Part shown: piece by piece, positions 9,234 to 16,969 of the stretch
Layout: every line of letters starts with the position of its first letter
Numbering within the stretch: position 1 is the stretch's first letter
From: Allomuricauda sp. TMED12
Lineage (GTDB): Bacteria; Bacteroidota; Bacteroidia; Flavobacteriales; Flavobacteriaceae
NCBI GenBank assembly: GCA_002167435.2
Contig: NHBR02000063.1
Span: 1 to 48,674 of the forward strand
Direction of reading: 5' to 3'
Length of the DNA: 48,674 nt
Program-made: the position numbers and the translations under genes
Notes under the pieces: generated by a model
Seen by the model: only the letters and a program-made list of their open reading frames with translations
Databases searched by the model: none
Told to the model about the DNA's origin: nothing

Positions 9234-9251
9234 CCCGACCGCCAAACTTAA

Positions 9252-9536
9252 TTAGTCAGTGTCAGTGGTTGAAACCGCTGTACCGTCTGACAAGTCCACA
9301 CTACCGTTAGAATTAACAGCAACAACAGTGTATTGGTGATGAACAGTACCACCAGCGGTGTCAATCTGTTCAACAGTGTCACCGACTTTCATACCCAAGT
9401 CAGCACCATCCGTGATGTAACCGTCAGCACGAACAACAGTCGCAGCGTCAGCACTATCGTACATCCACTTAGAACCACCGTTCTTACCAACCATCTGCGA
9501 CACTAGGGCCGGTGGATTGTTAGTTGAATAAGCCAT
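9252..9536 (-). CDS. Probable capsid decoration (cement) protein
   Basis: A 94-residue protein directly downstream of the major capsid gene. It is rich in Gly, Val, Asp and Thr and appears to be a small beta barrel (VRADGYITDGADLGMKVGDT, then HHQYTVVAVNSNGSVDLSDG). Phrases like 'D-G-Y-I-T-D-G' before 'M-K-V-G-D' are common in short phage proteins of this position that coat the capsid. No signal peptide is seen. A clear AGGAGA ribosome site precedes the ATG. Function is inferred from size, position and composition. Confidence 0.65.
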   Translation of the reverse strand: MAYSTNNPPALVSQMVGKNGGSKWMYDSADAATVVRADGYITDGADLGMKVGDTVEQIDTAGGTVHHQYTVVAVNSNGSVDLSDGTAVSTTDTD

Positions 9537-9553
9537 TTGCCTAATCTCCTATA

Positions 9554-10387
9554 TTACTGCGACAACGCTAGTTCAGCGTGTGGCATTTTAATTACACCGC
9601 TGTTCTGCAACAGCTTGGTACCCATGTACGCTGTACAACGTGCCCATGACTTGTCGTTCTTTTCATCGTAACCAACAAGCGTTTGAATACGTTCCATGTC
9701 GCACGCGTGACCAATAGCGTTCTGCGAGTACATGTAGCACACCGCTGAATCTGTACCGGTACCAGGTAAACCAGCGTCAACAATCCAGTTGATACCGTAC
9801 CATGAGAACGCACGGTCTTTACCCACACCTTCGAACGGTTTCATGTTTACGTAGTCGGCTGATGCGAACTCTTTAAAACCCATCAATTCACCGTGGAATG
9901 CTGGTGTGATTACACCGAACACCGGCGCATCGTGTGTTGCGAACGCGTTACCAAGCTTAGTCTTAGCTTTCTTGATAAGTGCTAATGTTGCAACCGCAGC
10001 CGAACCCCAAGTATTTGTAGCAGCACTTAGCGCGGTGTAGATATCGTTGTCAATCTTACGGTTGATAACAGACATACACGTTTGCTGCATGATCTTACGA
10101 CCATTACCTTGTGATGCGAAAATGTTGAAGTTGGTACGTTCCGGTACATCGTGCCATTCTTTAAGTGTCACGGTGAACTGGTTCAAGTTATCAGGGCGTG
10201 TAGGGATGTCACCATTCTTACCACGTGTTACCGCAGTCGCACCACCTGAATCCGCTACCAGGAATACAGCTTCATTACCGTTCACTTCGGTTTCAGTCAC
10301 AGTAGTGTGACGTACGAGCGATTGACGCTTTTCAAAACCAGCAATGAATTCCTGGCGATACATAGTTTGAAACGCTGAATCAGCCAT
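9554..10387 (-). CDS. Major capsid protein
   Basis: A 277-residue protein that I assign as the coat protein. It begins MADSAFQTMYRQEF, has a polar beta-rich N-terminal arm (TVTETEVNGNEAVF, ATAVTRGKNGDIP), a central helix with IDNDIYTALSAATNT and a C-terminal P-domain-like half. It resembles coat proteins of podoviruses and some siphoviruses in the Phage_capsid_2-type group, which adopt the HK97 fold. I chose the internal ATG at 10387 because it has a GGAGA site 9 bases upstream. The longer open frame would add 40 residues that look like untranslated leader. Scaffold upstream and decoration gene downstream support the call. Confidence 0.85.
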   Translation of the reverse strand: MADSAFQTMYRQEFIAGFEKRQSLVRHTTVTETEVNGNEAVFLVADSGGATAVTRGKNGDIPTRPDNLNQFTVTLKEWHDVPERTNFNIFASQGNGRKIMQQTCMSVINRKIDNDIYTALSAATNTWGSAAVATLALIKKAKTKLGNAFATHDAPVFGVITPAFHGELMGFKEFASADYVNMKPFEGVGKDRAFSWYGINWIVDAGLPGTGTDSAVCYMYSQNAIGHACDMERIQTLVGYDEKNDKSWARCTAYMGTKLLQNSGVIKMPHAELALSQ

Positions 10388-10523
10388 TTTCAATATCTCC
10401 AAAAAATTAACTAAAAGTATGTTGAGTATCACACATAGAGTTAGCCTACATTGCGATTTTGTGAGTTGGCCACAAGGTGGGGTCACGCTGTCACGCATAG
10501 GGGTCATTGTGTCAATGTGTAAC

Positions 10524-10553
10524 AGTATTGAACAAGTTATAAACTATTGTCAA
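10524..10553 (-). promoter_or_regulatory. Putative leftward promoter for the capsid genes
   Basis: On the minus strand TTGACA is followed after 18 bases by AATACT, about 135 bases before the capsid start. A terminator isolates the capsid gene from the scaffold transcript, so a promoter here is needed. The -10 match is only moderate. Confidence 0.4.
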
Positions 10554-10565
10554 ATTTAATATAAA

Positions 10566-10594
10566 TTGACGCGTGGGTCATTCTCTAATACAAT
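10566..10594 (+). promoter_or_regulatory. Promoter with TGAC-N6-GTCA operator, distal copy
   Basis: TTGACG, 17 bases, then TACAAT form a sigma70-like promoter. The palindrome TGAC-GCGTGG-GTCA (10567-10580) overlaps the -35 box. A second such promoter lies 32 bases downstream. Both point to the nucleotidyltransferase-like gene. Confidence 0.7.
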
Positions 10595-10597
10595 GAA

Positions 10598-10626
10598 TTG
10601 ACCTACGCGTCATTCTTTACTATGAT
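10598..10626 (+). promoter_or_regulatory. Promoter with TGAC-N6-GTCA operator, proximal copy
   Basis: TTGACC, 17 bases, then TATGAT, with the palindrome TGAC-CTACGC-GTCA (10599-10612) over the -35 box. The spacing to the distal copy is 32 bases, about three helical turns, so two bound dimers would sit on the same face of the DNA. Confidence 0.7.
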
Positions 10627-10655
10627 AAACCTGTCGAACCTAAGAGGATTTAAAA

Positions 10656-10988
10656 ATGTCAAAAATAGCAACAGTTGAAGATGGTGTACGTTTATGTAAA
10701 CAGTTATACCCATTGTTAAAAACCGTAGGATTATTTCCAGCTTTATCCGGTGGTTTACTTTATAAAGAAGGTGAAAGAAAGGATATAGATATTGTTATAT
10801 TCAGACATAGACAAGACTTAGAAGCTTTCGAAATGAATGATGTAATTGTTCAGGTTTGTTTCAAAGCTTGTGGTGTAGAAATTACAAATTTTTACGGTTT
10901 TGTGACTAAAGCAAAATGGGAAGGTTTTGATGTAGACTTTTTCAACCCTGAAACAAAAATTACAAATTTGGAAGACGTTTACGAATAA
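10656..10988 (+). CDS. Small nucleotidyltransferase-like protein (moron-style cassette)
   Basis: A 110-residue protein with the nucleotidyltransferase superfamily pattern: a glycine pair (ALSGGLLY), then ERKDIDIVIF holding the paired Asp, and a third acidic site in GFDVDFFNP. This matches minimal MNT/KNTase-fold proteins, though the substrate cannot be read. It is the only plus-strand gene inside the leftward structural block and sits between scaffold and capsid. It has two promoters of its own and an AGAGGA site. It is more AT-rich than its neighbours. Such an insertion with its own promoter is the mark of a 'moron'. A role in host takeover, defence or exclusion is possible but unproven. Confidence 0.65.
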   Translation: MSKIATVEDGVRLCKQLYPLLKTVGLFPALSGGLLYKEGERKDIDIVIFRHRQDLEAFEMNDVIVQVCFKACGVEITNFYGFVTKAKWEGFDVDFFNPETKITNLEDVYE

Positions 10989-11009
10989 AAAAGCCCCGAC
11001 TAGCGGGGC
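10986..11009 (-). terminator. Rho-independent terminator after the scaffold gene
   Basis: GCCCCG and CGGGGC pair around a 5-base loop. Read leftwards the stem is followed by an unbroken run of T. It ends the terminase-portal-scaffold transcript just before the opposite-strand nucleotidyltransferase gene. Read rightwards there is no T run. Confidence 0.8.
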
Positions 11010-11016
11010 ACACATT

Positions 11017-11988
11017 CTATTTCATACGGTCACGTGCCGTAACTAAATCCTGATAACGCTTTTGCGACTGGGCATCTTTGTACCATTCATCGGTGCCCAT
11101 CTTACTTTCAAGCTTCTTAATTTCTTCATTGATAGACTGTAACGGGTTATCACTGTTCGGTACAACCGTCGCAGACGGATTAACCTTACGCGCCATATCA
11201 GCGAAGAAGTTAGCCACTTGGGGTGATGAAAACATCGCCATACCGTTTGGAAGACGGGCCGACATGAAATCATCGCGCACCGCTTCAGGTAATTGTTCCA
11301 TCAGACCGCGTATCATGTTCACATTAGACTGGTAATCGTGACCCCACGTTTCACGTAGTTGACGTTCAGCGGTTTGAAGGTCTAACCCATCTTGCTGGAT
11401 GTAGGCTTGTTCTTCACGTTGTCGCGCTTCTAACATCGCATTAGTTAGTGCGTTAATCTGTTCAGATGGTAAGTTCATTTCGTGTGCTGCTTTGAACACA
11501 TCTTCCATGATCCGATTGTCATCTTCACCTAACACTAAACCGTCAGCTAATTGCAGTTCATAACCTTCAGGTGTTTCAGGGATACCATTCGTTTCACGGT
11601 ACTCTTTCAACTGTTCGTCAGTTGGGTTTTCTGGCAAACCTGCATCAGTTTTCTGACCTGAACGAATGGTCTTCTGTGCTTCAACGTAGTTCTTGGCCAG
11701 TGACTTGATATCTGTCACACGGCTGAACATCTTTTCAACCTTCTCGCGTTCAGCATCATCTTCAATACCTAACGACTCCACCATCTGTGTACGCCAGTCT
11801 TCAGGTACATTATCGAACATACTGACGGGTTCAGGTGCAGGGTCAGCCGCAGGGTCAGCCGGTGGTGGTGTTTCAACTGGTGGAGTCGGTTCAGGTGTTG
11901 GTTCAGGTGCAGGGTCAGCCGGTGGTGGAGCACCTTCTTGCCCTGGCTCAACGTTCAAGTAACGATGTGTAAAGTTACGAATCTTCAT
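11017..11988 (-). CDS. Capsid scaffolding protein
   Basis: A 323-residue, strongly acidic, helical protein between the portal group and the capsid gene. Residues about 15-55 form a Pro/Glu/Ala repeat region (PEPTPEPTPPVETPPPADP). The C-terminal third is charged and helical (SINEEIKKLESKMGTDEWY) and ends in a basic helix, as in other scaffolding proteins that bind coat subunits through their C-terminus. No protease motif is seen, so release of the scaffold rather than cleavage is likely. The proline-rich segment is encoded by near-identical GGTTCAGG-type DNA repeats and may vary in length between relatives. Confidence 0.8.
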   Translation of the reverse strand: MKIRNFTHRYLNVEPGQEGAPPPADPAPEPTPEPTPPVETPPPADPAADPAPEPVSMFDNVPEDWRTQMVESLGIEDDAEREKVEKMFSRVTDIKSLAKNYVEAQKTIRSGQKTDAGLPENPTDEQLKEYRETNGIPETPEGYELQLADGLVLGEDDNRIMEDVFKAAHEMNLPSEQINALTNAMLEARQREEQAYIQQDGLDLQTAERQLRETWGHDYQSNVNMIRGLMEQLPEAVRDDFMSARLPNGMAMFSSPQVANFFADMARKVNPSATVVPNSDNPLQSINEEIKKLESKMGTDEWYKDAQSQKRYQDLVTARDRMK

Positions 11989-12259
11989 TGGCGGTATCCT
12001 CTAATTTTTCTAATGGTTTATTTAGAACTTGCATAATACGCTTACCCACAAACGCACGGCCTTGTAAGAATGCGGTTTCGTCAAAGCTGCCAGGAACATA
12101 TAACAAGTCGTCAGCACGACACAGTTTGTTCACGATAACTTTTAACGCTAAACGTTGCTGGTATTCCGTTGCATCACCGCGCCATAACGCTTTAACTGCG
12201 CGTTCTTCGTCAACGGTGAGCGGTGGAGTCTGTACAGATATTGGCTTATCGTTTTTCAT
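11975..12259 (-). CDS. Bbp19-like small phage structural-region protein
   Basis: A 94-residue helical protein with the pattern of the Bbp19-like phage domain: an early acidic-apolar helix (DEERAVKALWRGD), a middle Cys/Asp region and then FLQGRAFVGKRIMQVL, where 'G-R-x-x-x-G-x-R/K' is the conserved core. These proteins occur next to portal and scaffold genes in many podoviruses. Their role is not established. It overlaps the scaffold start by 14 bases and the DUF2829-like gene by four, so the run is translationally coupled. Confidence 0.6.
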   Translation of the reverse strand: MKNDKPISVQTPPLTVDEERAVKALWRGDATEYQQRLALKVIVNKLCRADDLLYVPGSFDETAFLQGRAFVGKRIMQVLNKPLEKLEDTANEDS

Positions 12260-12471
12260 TCGTCAACTACCCAGTCGTGTGCGGTCATGTCCAATGCGTC
12301 GGGAATGTAAGGTGCTGTAACGTCGTCACACTTCACGTAAAAGTAACCAGTGGTTAAGTCTGAGCGACCATCGGGCAATCGATACCCGACGTGTAACTCA
12401 TCATTCCAACACTCACGACGCATGGTGTGACCATACTTGAACACGTCGTCTAATGCTTGCCCGAATCTCAT
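12256..12471 (-). CDS. DUF2829 / Tad2-like protein (candidate anti-Thoeris)
   Basis: A 71-residue protein with the DUF2829 layout: an N-terminal 'M-x-F-G-Q-A-L' helix, a basic-Trp motif (MRRECWND), a Gly/Tyr strand (GYFYVKCDD) and the C-terminal signature ALDMTAHDWVVDE. DUF2829 is the family of Tad2, a phage protein that sequesters the cyclic ADP-ribose signal of the Thoeris defence system. The copy is short but has both signature ends. It lies between portal and Bbp19-like genes with ATGA overlaps on both sides, so it would be made late and in high amount. A structural protein with the same fold is the main alternative. Confidence 0.65.
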   Translation of the reverse strand: MRFGQALDDVFKYGHTMRRECWNDELHVGYRLPDGRSDLTTGYFYVKCDDVTAPYIPDALDMTAHDWVVDE

Positions 12472-14030
12472 AATTGCCCCGCTTCAACTTGTAGAGCCGT
12501 TTGTGCCAGCGCTTCAACTTGACGTTGTTCACGGCGTGCCATGATATCGTCAACGGCACGCATCCACATGTTCGGAACACCGACACCGCGTGAGGCATCA
12601 CGTAACGCCACATCGAAGTCAATGTTATCAACAACGTTCTGGTCAAACTGTGCCGCTTCAGCAAGCATACGAGATACTTGTGCAAACTGTGTTGCTTTTT
12701 CTTCTTCCTGTGATTCAGACAATGGTGAGTTGAACTTGAATTCAATTTCACTGGATTGTAATGATTCAGGAATATCATACGGCGAACCTAATAATCCACC
12801 AGCCATGGCGATTTCGAACGAGATTTCACACAATGAACCGTTGTATTCCGATTCGATTGGCGCAAACAGTGGTAAGTTTTCGCGACGATACTGCTTCATT
12901 CGTTCGATAACTTCAGTCGCTGTCATTTCGTTACCGATAGGTGGTAACGTAATCTTGTTCAGATAGAACGCGCTTTGAAGTGTAGCGATGATGGACAACT
13001 GAGCGTCTTTACCGATTGGGAAACCGCCACGGTCTTGTTGCAGGGTTCGAAGCGCTGCACCAAGTTTCTCATCGTATTCATCATCTACCCAAGTGATACC
13101 GTCACTGGATAAGTCAATGTCACTACGAACGGCACGTTCTGTTGCAATGATGGGAGGTCGTGCATAACGTTCCGCAGCCTCCATCAGTGTAAACGTCATG
13201 GCCTGAAGCGTACGCGCATCGGGTAACGCTGTGATAGTCGCAGGGCTATATGCATACGGTGCGCCGGCGATAGTTTGAAAACGTGGCACCGTGTAGTAAC
13301 GGTGATTAATACCCACTTCTTCAATCAGGTGATTGTTGTCAGCATCGATGAACAGTGACACGTAAGGTGTGTTGATTGATTCATCACCGTACATACGGGC
13401 CGGTATTACAAAGTGACGGATTTCACATTCAGCGAATGGTTCACGTTTACTACGTTCAACAATGCGACGGTGTACTTTATCTTCACCAAATACCGCAATT
13501 AGCTGGTGGATGGACGGTTTCCATTTACGTGCAACACCGCCCACTGAACCGTCTTCATCTTCAAACCAAGCACAGTCACGCAAGTGCCAATTACGATACA
13601 GTAGACCGTTGCGCTGTTTGTTCAGTTCTGTACTGATAACACACTGACCAAATGTACCGTAATCGTGGTCGCCTTGTTTGGTAGCACGCACAAACGTTTT
13701 ATTATTTCCACCCATCATAGTCATGAGTCGCTTACGTGCGAAGTCTAACCACATGTTACCGCTATGGTCGGTCGAACCACCAGCCGTTTGAATCTTGAAC
13801 CAATCCCCATCACGTAACATGGCGCTGAATGAGTTACACAAATCACGGCGCATAAGTACCGGTTGCGTGTTCATTAGTCCATCAGCTAATTCGTCACCCA
13901 CGTTACGCGTTGTGGTGAAGTCGGCACGTTCAGGGTAGAAATGGTCGGCCAACGTCTGCCACAACGACAGTACGGGGTATTGCTTTTCAAACAGGTGGTC
14001 AATCTGCTTCTTAACTTGTTCGACCGTCAT
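12468..14030 (-). CDS. Portal (head-to-tail connector) protein
   Basis: A protein of 520 residues from the ATG at 14030, one base after the stop of the upstream gene. It matches the podovirus head-to-tail connector family: an N-terminal helical segment (LSLWQTLADHFYPERADFT), a MRRDLCNSFSAMLRDGDWF core, GTFGQCVISTEL, and the MTATEVIERMKQYRRENLPL helix. The C-terminus is the usual coiled, Gln/Ala-rich barrel. Twelve copies form the DNA entry channel at one capsid vertex and dock the terminase. A GTG at 14054 would add 8 residues inside the upstream gene and looks less likely. Confidence 0.9.
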   Translation of the reverse strand: MTVEQVKKQIDHLFEKQYPVLSLWQTLADHFYPERADFTTTRNVGDELADGLMNTQPVLMRRDLCNSFSAMLRDGDWFKIQTAGGSTDHSGNMWLDFARKRLMTMMGGNNKTFVRATKQGDHDYGTFGQCVISTELNKQRNGLLYRNWHLRDCAWFEDEDGSVGGVARKWKPSIHQLIAVFGEDKVHRRIVERSKREPFAECEIRHFVIPARMYGDESINTPYVSLFIDADNNHLIEEVGINHRYYTVPRFQTIAGAPYAYSPATITALPDARTLQAMTFTLMEAAERYARPPIIATERAVRSDIDLSSDGITWVDDEYDEKLGAALRTLQQDRGGFPIGKDAQLSIIATLQSAFYLNKITLPPIGNEMTATEVIERMKQYRRENLPLFAPIESEYNGSLCEISFEIAMAGGLLGSPYDIPESLQSSEIEFKFNSPLSESQEEEKATQFAQVSRMLAEAAQFDQNVVDNIDFDVALRDASRGVGVPNMWMRAVDDIMARREQRQVEALAQTALQVEAGQL

Positions 14031-14031
14031 C

Positions 14032-14238
14032 TTAGCCAAGTTTATCACTCTCACTTAAAATGGTACCAGTGCGACCACGTCCTTGACGACGACGCATAGC
14101 ATCACGTTCCAAACCAGCTTGACGACTCGCATCATCAACGTCTGGTGCGGCCTTCGGGTCTTCAATTTTAGGTGTTTCAGGCACACCCATTCCGAACACA
14201 TTCATTACCTTGTTAAATGCTTTACTAACGCCAGACAT
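14032..14238 (-). CDS. Small conserved phage protein between terminase and portal
   Basis: A 68-residue, basic, disordered-looking protein. Its C-terminus (RRRQGRGRTGTILSESDKLG) resembles the 'G-R-x-S-T-I-L-T-G-x-x-G' end of short proteins encoded next to the large terminase gene in many phages. The function is unknown; a minor virion component has been suggested for such genes by position. It lies 34 bases downstream of TerL and 1 base before the portal start. Confidence 0.6.
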   Translation of the reverse strand: MSGVSKAFNKVMNVFGMGVPETPKIEDPKAAPDVDDASRQAGLERDAMRRRQGRGRTGTILSESDKLG

Positions 14239-14272
14239 GATACTTTTCCTATTGTGTAATTTTCACTCATTG

Positions 14273-16969
14273 TTATCTATTGTAACGTTTACTGTCAAAT
14301 CTTCCAGCGCTACGCGGTGTACGTTTAACAGCGCGTTGACGGCTGCGCGGGTTCGGTGCGTTTTCCCAACCACCACGAAAGTTATCTTGTTTCGCACCTT
14401 TTGACCATGCCATAACAACAGCATCAGCTTCGTCCGGTGACTGACCAGTACGCTTCACTAGATCCACTTTAGGTTCAAGTTGAATGATATCTACATCGTC
14501 TTGTTTTAAACGAATGGAACACAACTGTGCCATGAGGAACGGATCAGGTGGTAATGCTATCGATGAACCACCTGGTTGCGTTGGGTCCAGTGCTTCATAG
14601 AAACGATAATAGACCAGTGCGCGACGGTTGTAGAAACCTTGTCGGCCCGTCTTCGTTCGTTCGTGCGTCTTCTCGCTACCTTTGTGCTGGATAACGTAGT
14701 CTTCGTTGATATTAGTGATAAGACTGTCATAGGGTGAACCACCGTAACCGCCGCCCATATCAATCACGATGATGCTGTTATCGGTGCGGTGTTTCAGTAT
14801 TTCAGATGCGATAGTGAGTCCGTCATTGACTTGCTTACCAGGCATTTTGAACAGTGGCGCGTACCATCCGTCGTAACGCGGTGCAATGATTAGGTTATCT
14901 TTACCACCACGAACAGGGTCAACACCTATGGCACATTGTGGTGCTTTGTTGTGTGGTTGTGCAGTCCATCTGTCCATCGCCGCCTGAATCCATTCACTAG
15001 GTATAAGTTGCAATTCATGGTCTTCACGTGCCGCGTTGAATTTACCGTCACGGATAGCTGCACGTAGATGTTCGGGTAATGCGTCTTGTTGTGCTTTGTA
15101 CTGAGCATTGCGCATCAGTGTAGGGTTATCTTTCAGCTTGGCCGGTATGAACGTTCGTGACAATGCCACCAGCACGTCGGGATGGTCTTCAGGTAGTTCA
15201 GACCGTACATAATCGGAACCGTTAAACACGTATGCGCCAGGGCCGTTCACTTCAACATCTTCACCACCATCAGTCAGGTACCAACGTAACTCACCAGGTT
15301 TAGCAGGGTTAGGGTGTCGGTCGTCCAACCATGGTGCAAACATTGAAATCATCCAAGCACCTTCATCGCTTAACGGTGGGTTACTACCTAACACAACACG
15401 ACAACGTTGCCCAGGTGTAGCACTACGAACCCAGCCCATGAGATAGCGCACTTGTGACTCAGCCCATTGCGCAGCTTCATCGAGGTATAACAAATCGTGT
15501 GGCCTACCCTGCCAGCTGGCCTCATCACCGACGTGTTGTGCAGCACCGAATTCTATCAATCGACCGTCTTCAGTCGTCAGCTTAGGTGGAGCGCTACCGT
15601 TAAAACCTTTACGTGTACCGTTTATTTCAATGGCACGTTCGGTTAAACCGGACAAGTCGGTATACTTGCGACGCATGATTAACGAACGTTGATGCGCGGT
15701 AAATGCTAGACCTAATCCACAATCTGAGTTATGCGTCACGATAAGGTCATCGCCAGCAACGTACAATGATGATGGATGGTCAATAGCGATACAGATTGTC
15801 GCAGCTTCACCGTGCGGTTCGATTGACTTAATGCGACGCTTCAACTCACCTTTACCACCATTCGACAATCCACAACGTTTCACCTTACGAGATAAACGGA
15901 ACAATACCGAATTATCAGGCATTCTTATGTAAACGTTGTAACTCGTTTTACAGTTAACAAGTTCACCATTACTGTCACGATACGCGCCACGTTTGGTTGT
16001 GATTGTGGCACGACCGCCTAGTGAAAATACCAACCATCTAACGTCTTCTGCAAGTTGCTTACTGACTGATGTGAAATAAGCTTTACCATCATCAGTAACT
16101 GTACCATCCGTATCCATAAGACCTTGTAAGATGGCAAAGCGGTCATCAACATTGTTGAGTTTGTAAGGTTCTGGTACAAACTTAAATTCTGATGTACACC
16201 CATTCAAACCTAAAGCGGTGAGTGATTCGATTAAAGTTTTACGATAATCACCTACTACACGATAACCGCACGGACCGTCAGTCTTCCATTCCCCAGGTAA
16301 CGCGGTACGTAATTCATCATCAACAGTTGTGAATGATATTTTCACATTAGAATCAGGTTTACCACACTGCGCGATATAACCATCACCTAGTAGTAAACCT
16401 AACACGTAAGGGTCTAGTTTACGTTGCTCGAATCGATAAGTCTTATTCAACTTCAACGGTTCGCAAAGTGGTATCATCAACGTTCGACCATCTTCAATCA
16501 TCTGCATCATTTGAGCAGTTGTGCCGACTTTCCATTTCAAGCCGGATTTACGCCATGTGGGTTTACCCGAAACAGAGTAATTCCACTTATGCGGCCCATC
16601 AGTAATAATTTCACCACCATCGTGAAATGTCACTTTGTAAGTCTGTTGTACAGGTTGAGGATACACACCTATGACTTGTGACATTGTACCGGATGATGCA
16701 AGTACACGGTCGCCCACTTTTAAGTCACACATCTTTCGATAACCGAATGGTGTGATAACTTTTTCATCGGGTAACAGACCTTTCCCGCCGCCACCGGCCC
16801 CACCGTACAACGTGATGAATGCTTCAGAGAAATACGCGTCAGTCTGTGGTCCTTCATTGGGAAACCATTTCTGACCGCTGGTGGCCTGTTCCACTTCGTC
16901 AACGAGGTCAGCGCGTTCCTTTTCAGACAATCCGTTCACTCGCTCTATCAGTTCATCAAATAGACTCAT
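14273..16969 (-). CDS. terL: Terminase large subunit (ATPase-nuclease) interrupted by an intein
   Basis: The 898-residue precursor encodes the DNA-packaging motor. The P-loop GGAGGGGK (residues 56-63) is split from its Ser (S415) by a 351-residue intein. After splicing the P-loop reads GGAGGGGKS and the product has about 547 residues, normal for the family. Walker B is HDLLYLDEAAQ (D497, E498). The RNase H-like nuclease that cuts concatemers shows D684 (AIGVDPVRGG), D737 (IIVIDMGGG) and a late acidic site in SPDEADAVVMAW. Translation starts inside the terS stop (ATGA overlap). Packaging ATPase activity must depend on splicing because the P-loop is broken. Confidence 0.92.
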   Translation of the reverse strand: MSLFDELIERVNGLSEKERADLVDEVEQATSGQKWFPNEGPQTDAYFSEAFITLYGGAGGGGKGLLPDEKVITPFGYRKMCDLKVGDRVLASSGTMSQVIGVYPQPVQQTYKVTFHDGGEIITDGPHKWNYSVSGKPTWRKSGLKWKVGTTAQMMQMIEDGRTLMIPLCEPLKLNKTYRFEQRKLDPYVLGLLLGDGYIAQCGKPDSNVKISFTTVDDELRTALPGEWKTDGPCGYRVVGDYRKTLIESLTALGLNGCTSEFKFVPEPYKLNNVDDRFAILQGLMDTDGTVTDDGKAYFTSVSKQLAEDVRWLVFSLGGRATITTKRGAYRDSNGELVNCKTSYNVYIRMPDNSVLFRLSRKVKRCGLSNGGKGELKRRIKSIEPHGEAATICIAIDHPSSLYVAGDDLIVTHNSDCGLGLAFTAHQRSLIMRRKYTDLSGLTERAIEINGTRKGFNGSAPPKLTTEDGRLIEFGAAQHVGDEASWQGRPHDLLYLDEAAQWAESQVRYLMGWVRSATPGQRCRVVLGSNPPLSDEGAWMISMFAPWLDDRHPNPAKPGELRWYLTDGGEDVEVNGPGAYVFNGSDYVRSELPEDHPDVLVALSRTFIPAKLKDNPTLMRNAQYKAQQDALPEHLRAAIRDGKFNAAREDHELQLIPSEWIQAAMDRWTAQPHNKAPQCAIGVDPVRGGKDNLIIAPRYDGWYAPLFKMPGKQVNDGLTIASEILKHRTDNSIIVIDMGGGYGGSPYDSLITNINEDYVIQHKGSEKTHERTKTGRQGFYNRRALVYYRFYEALDPTQPGGSSIALPPDPFLMAQLCSIRLKQDDVDIIQLEPKVDLVKRTGQSPDEADAVVMAWSKGAKQDNFRGGWENAPNPRSRQRAVKRTPRSAGRFDSKRYNR
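15728..16780 (-). other. TerL intein with class 3 features and LAGLIDADG endonuclease
   Basis: Residues 64-414 of the TerL precursor. The N-terminal block (LLPDEKVITPFGYRKM, DLKVGDRV) is a clear Hint domain, but the first residue is Gly64 rather than Cys or Ser. Three residues match the Trp-Cys-Thr set that defines class 3 inteins: W129 (block B, PHKW), C393 (block F, TICIAI) and T412 (block G, VTHN). C393 would be the attacking nucleophile. The end is His413-Asn414 and the +1 residue is Ser415. Two LAGLIDADG motifs (LGLLLGDGY and LQGLMDTDG) mark an endonuclease that can home into empty terL genes. The class assignment is from motif alignment by eye. Confidence 0.85.

Noticed and set aside
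10388..10507. 40-residue N-terminal extension of the capsid protein
   Set aside because: The extension has no coat-protein character, and the internal ATG has a good GGAGA site.
12541..12966. 141-codon plus-strand frame inside the portal gene
   Set aside because: Antisense to a recognised portal protein; Ser/Asn-rich shadow with no ribosome site.
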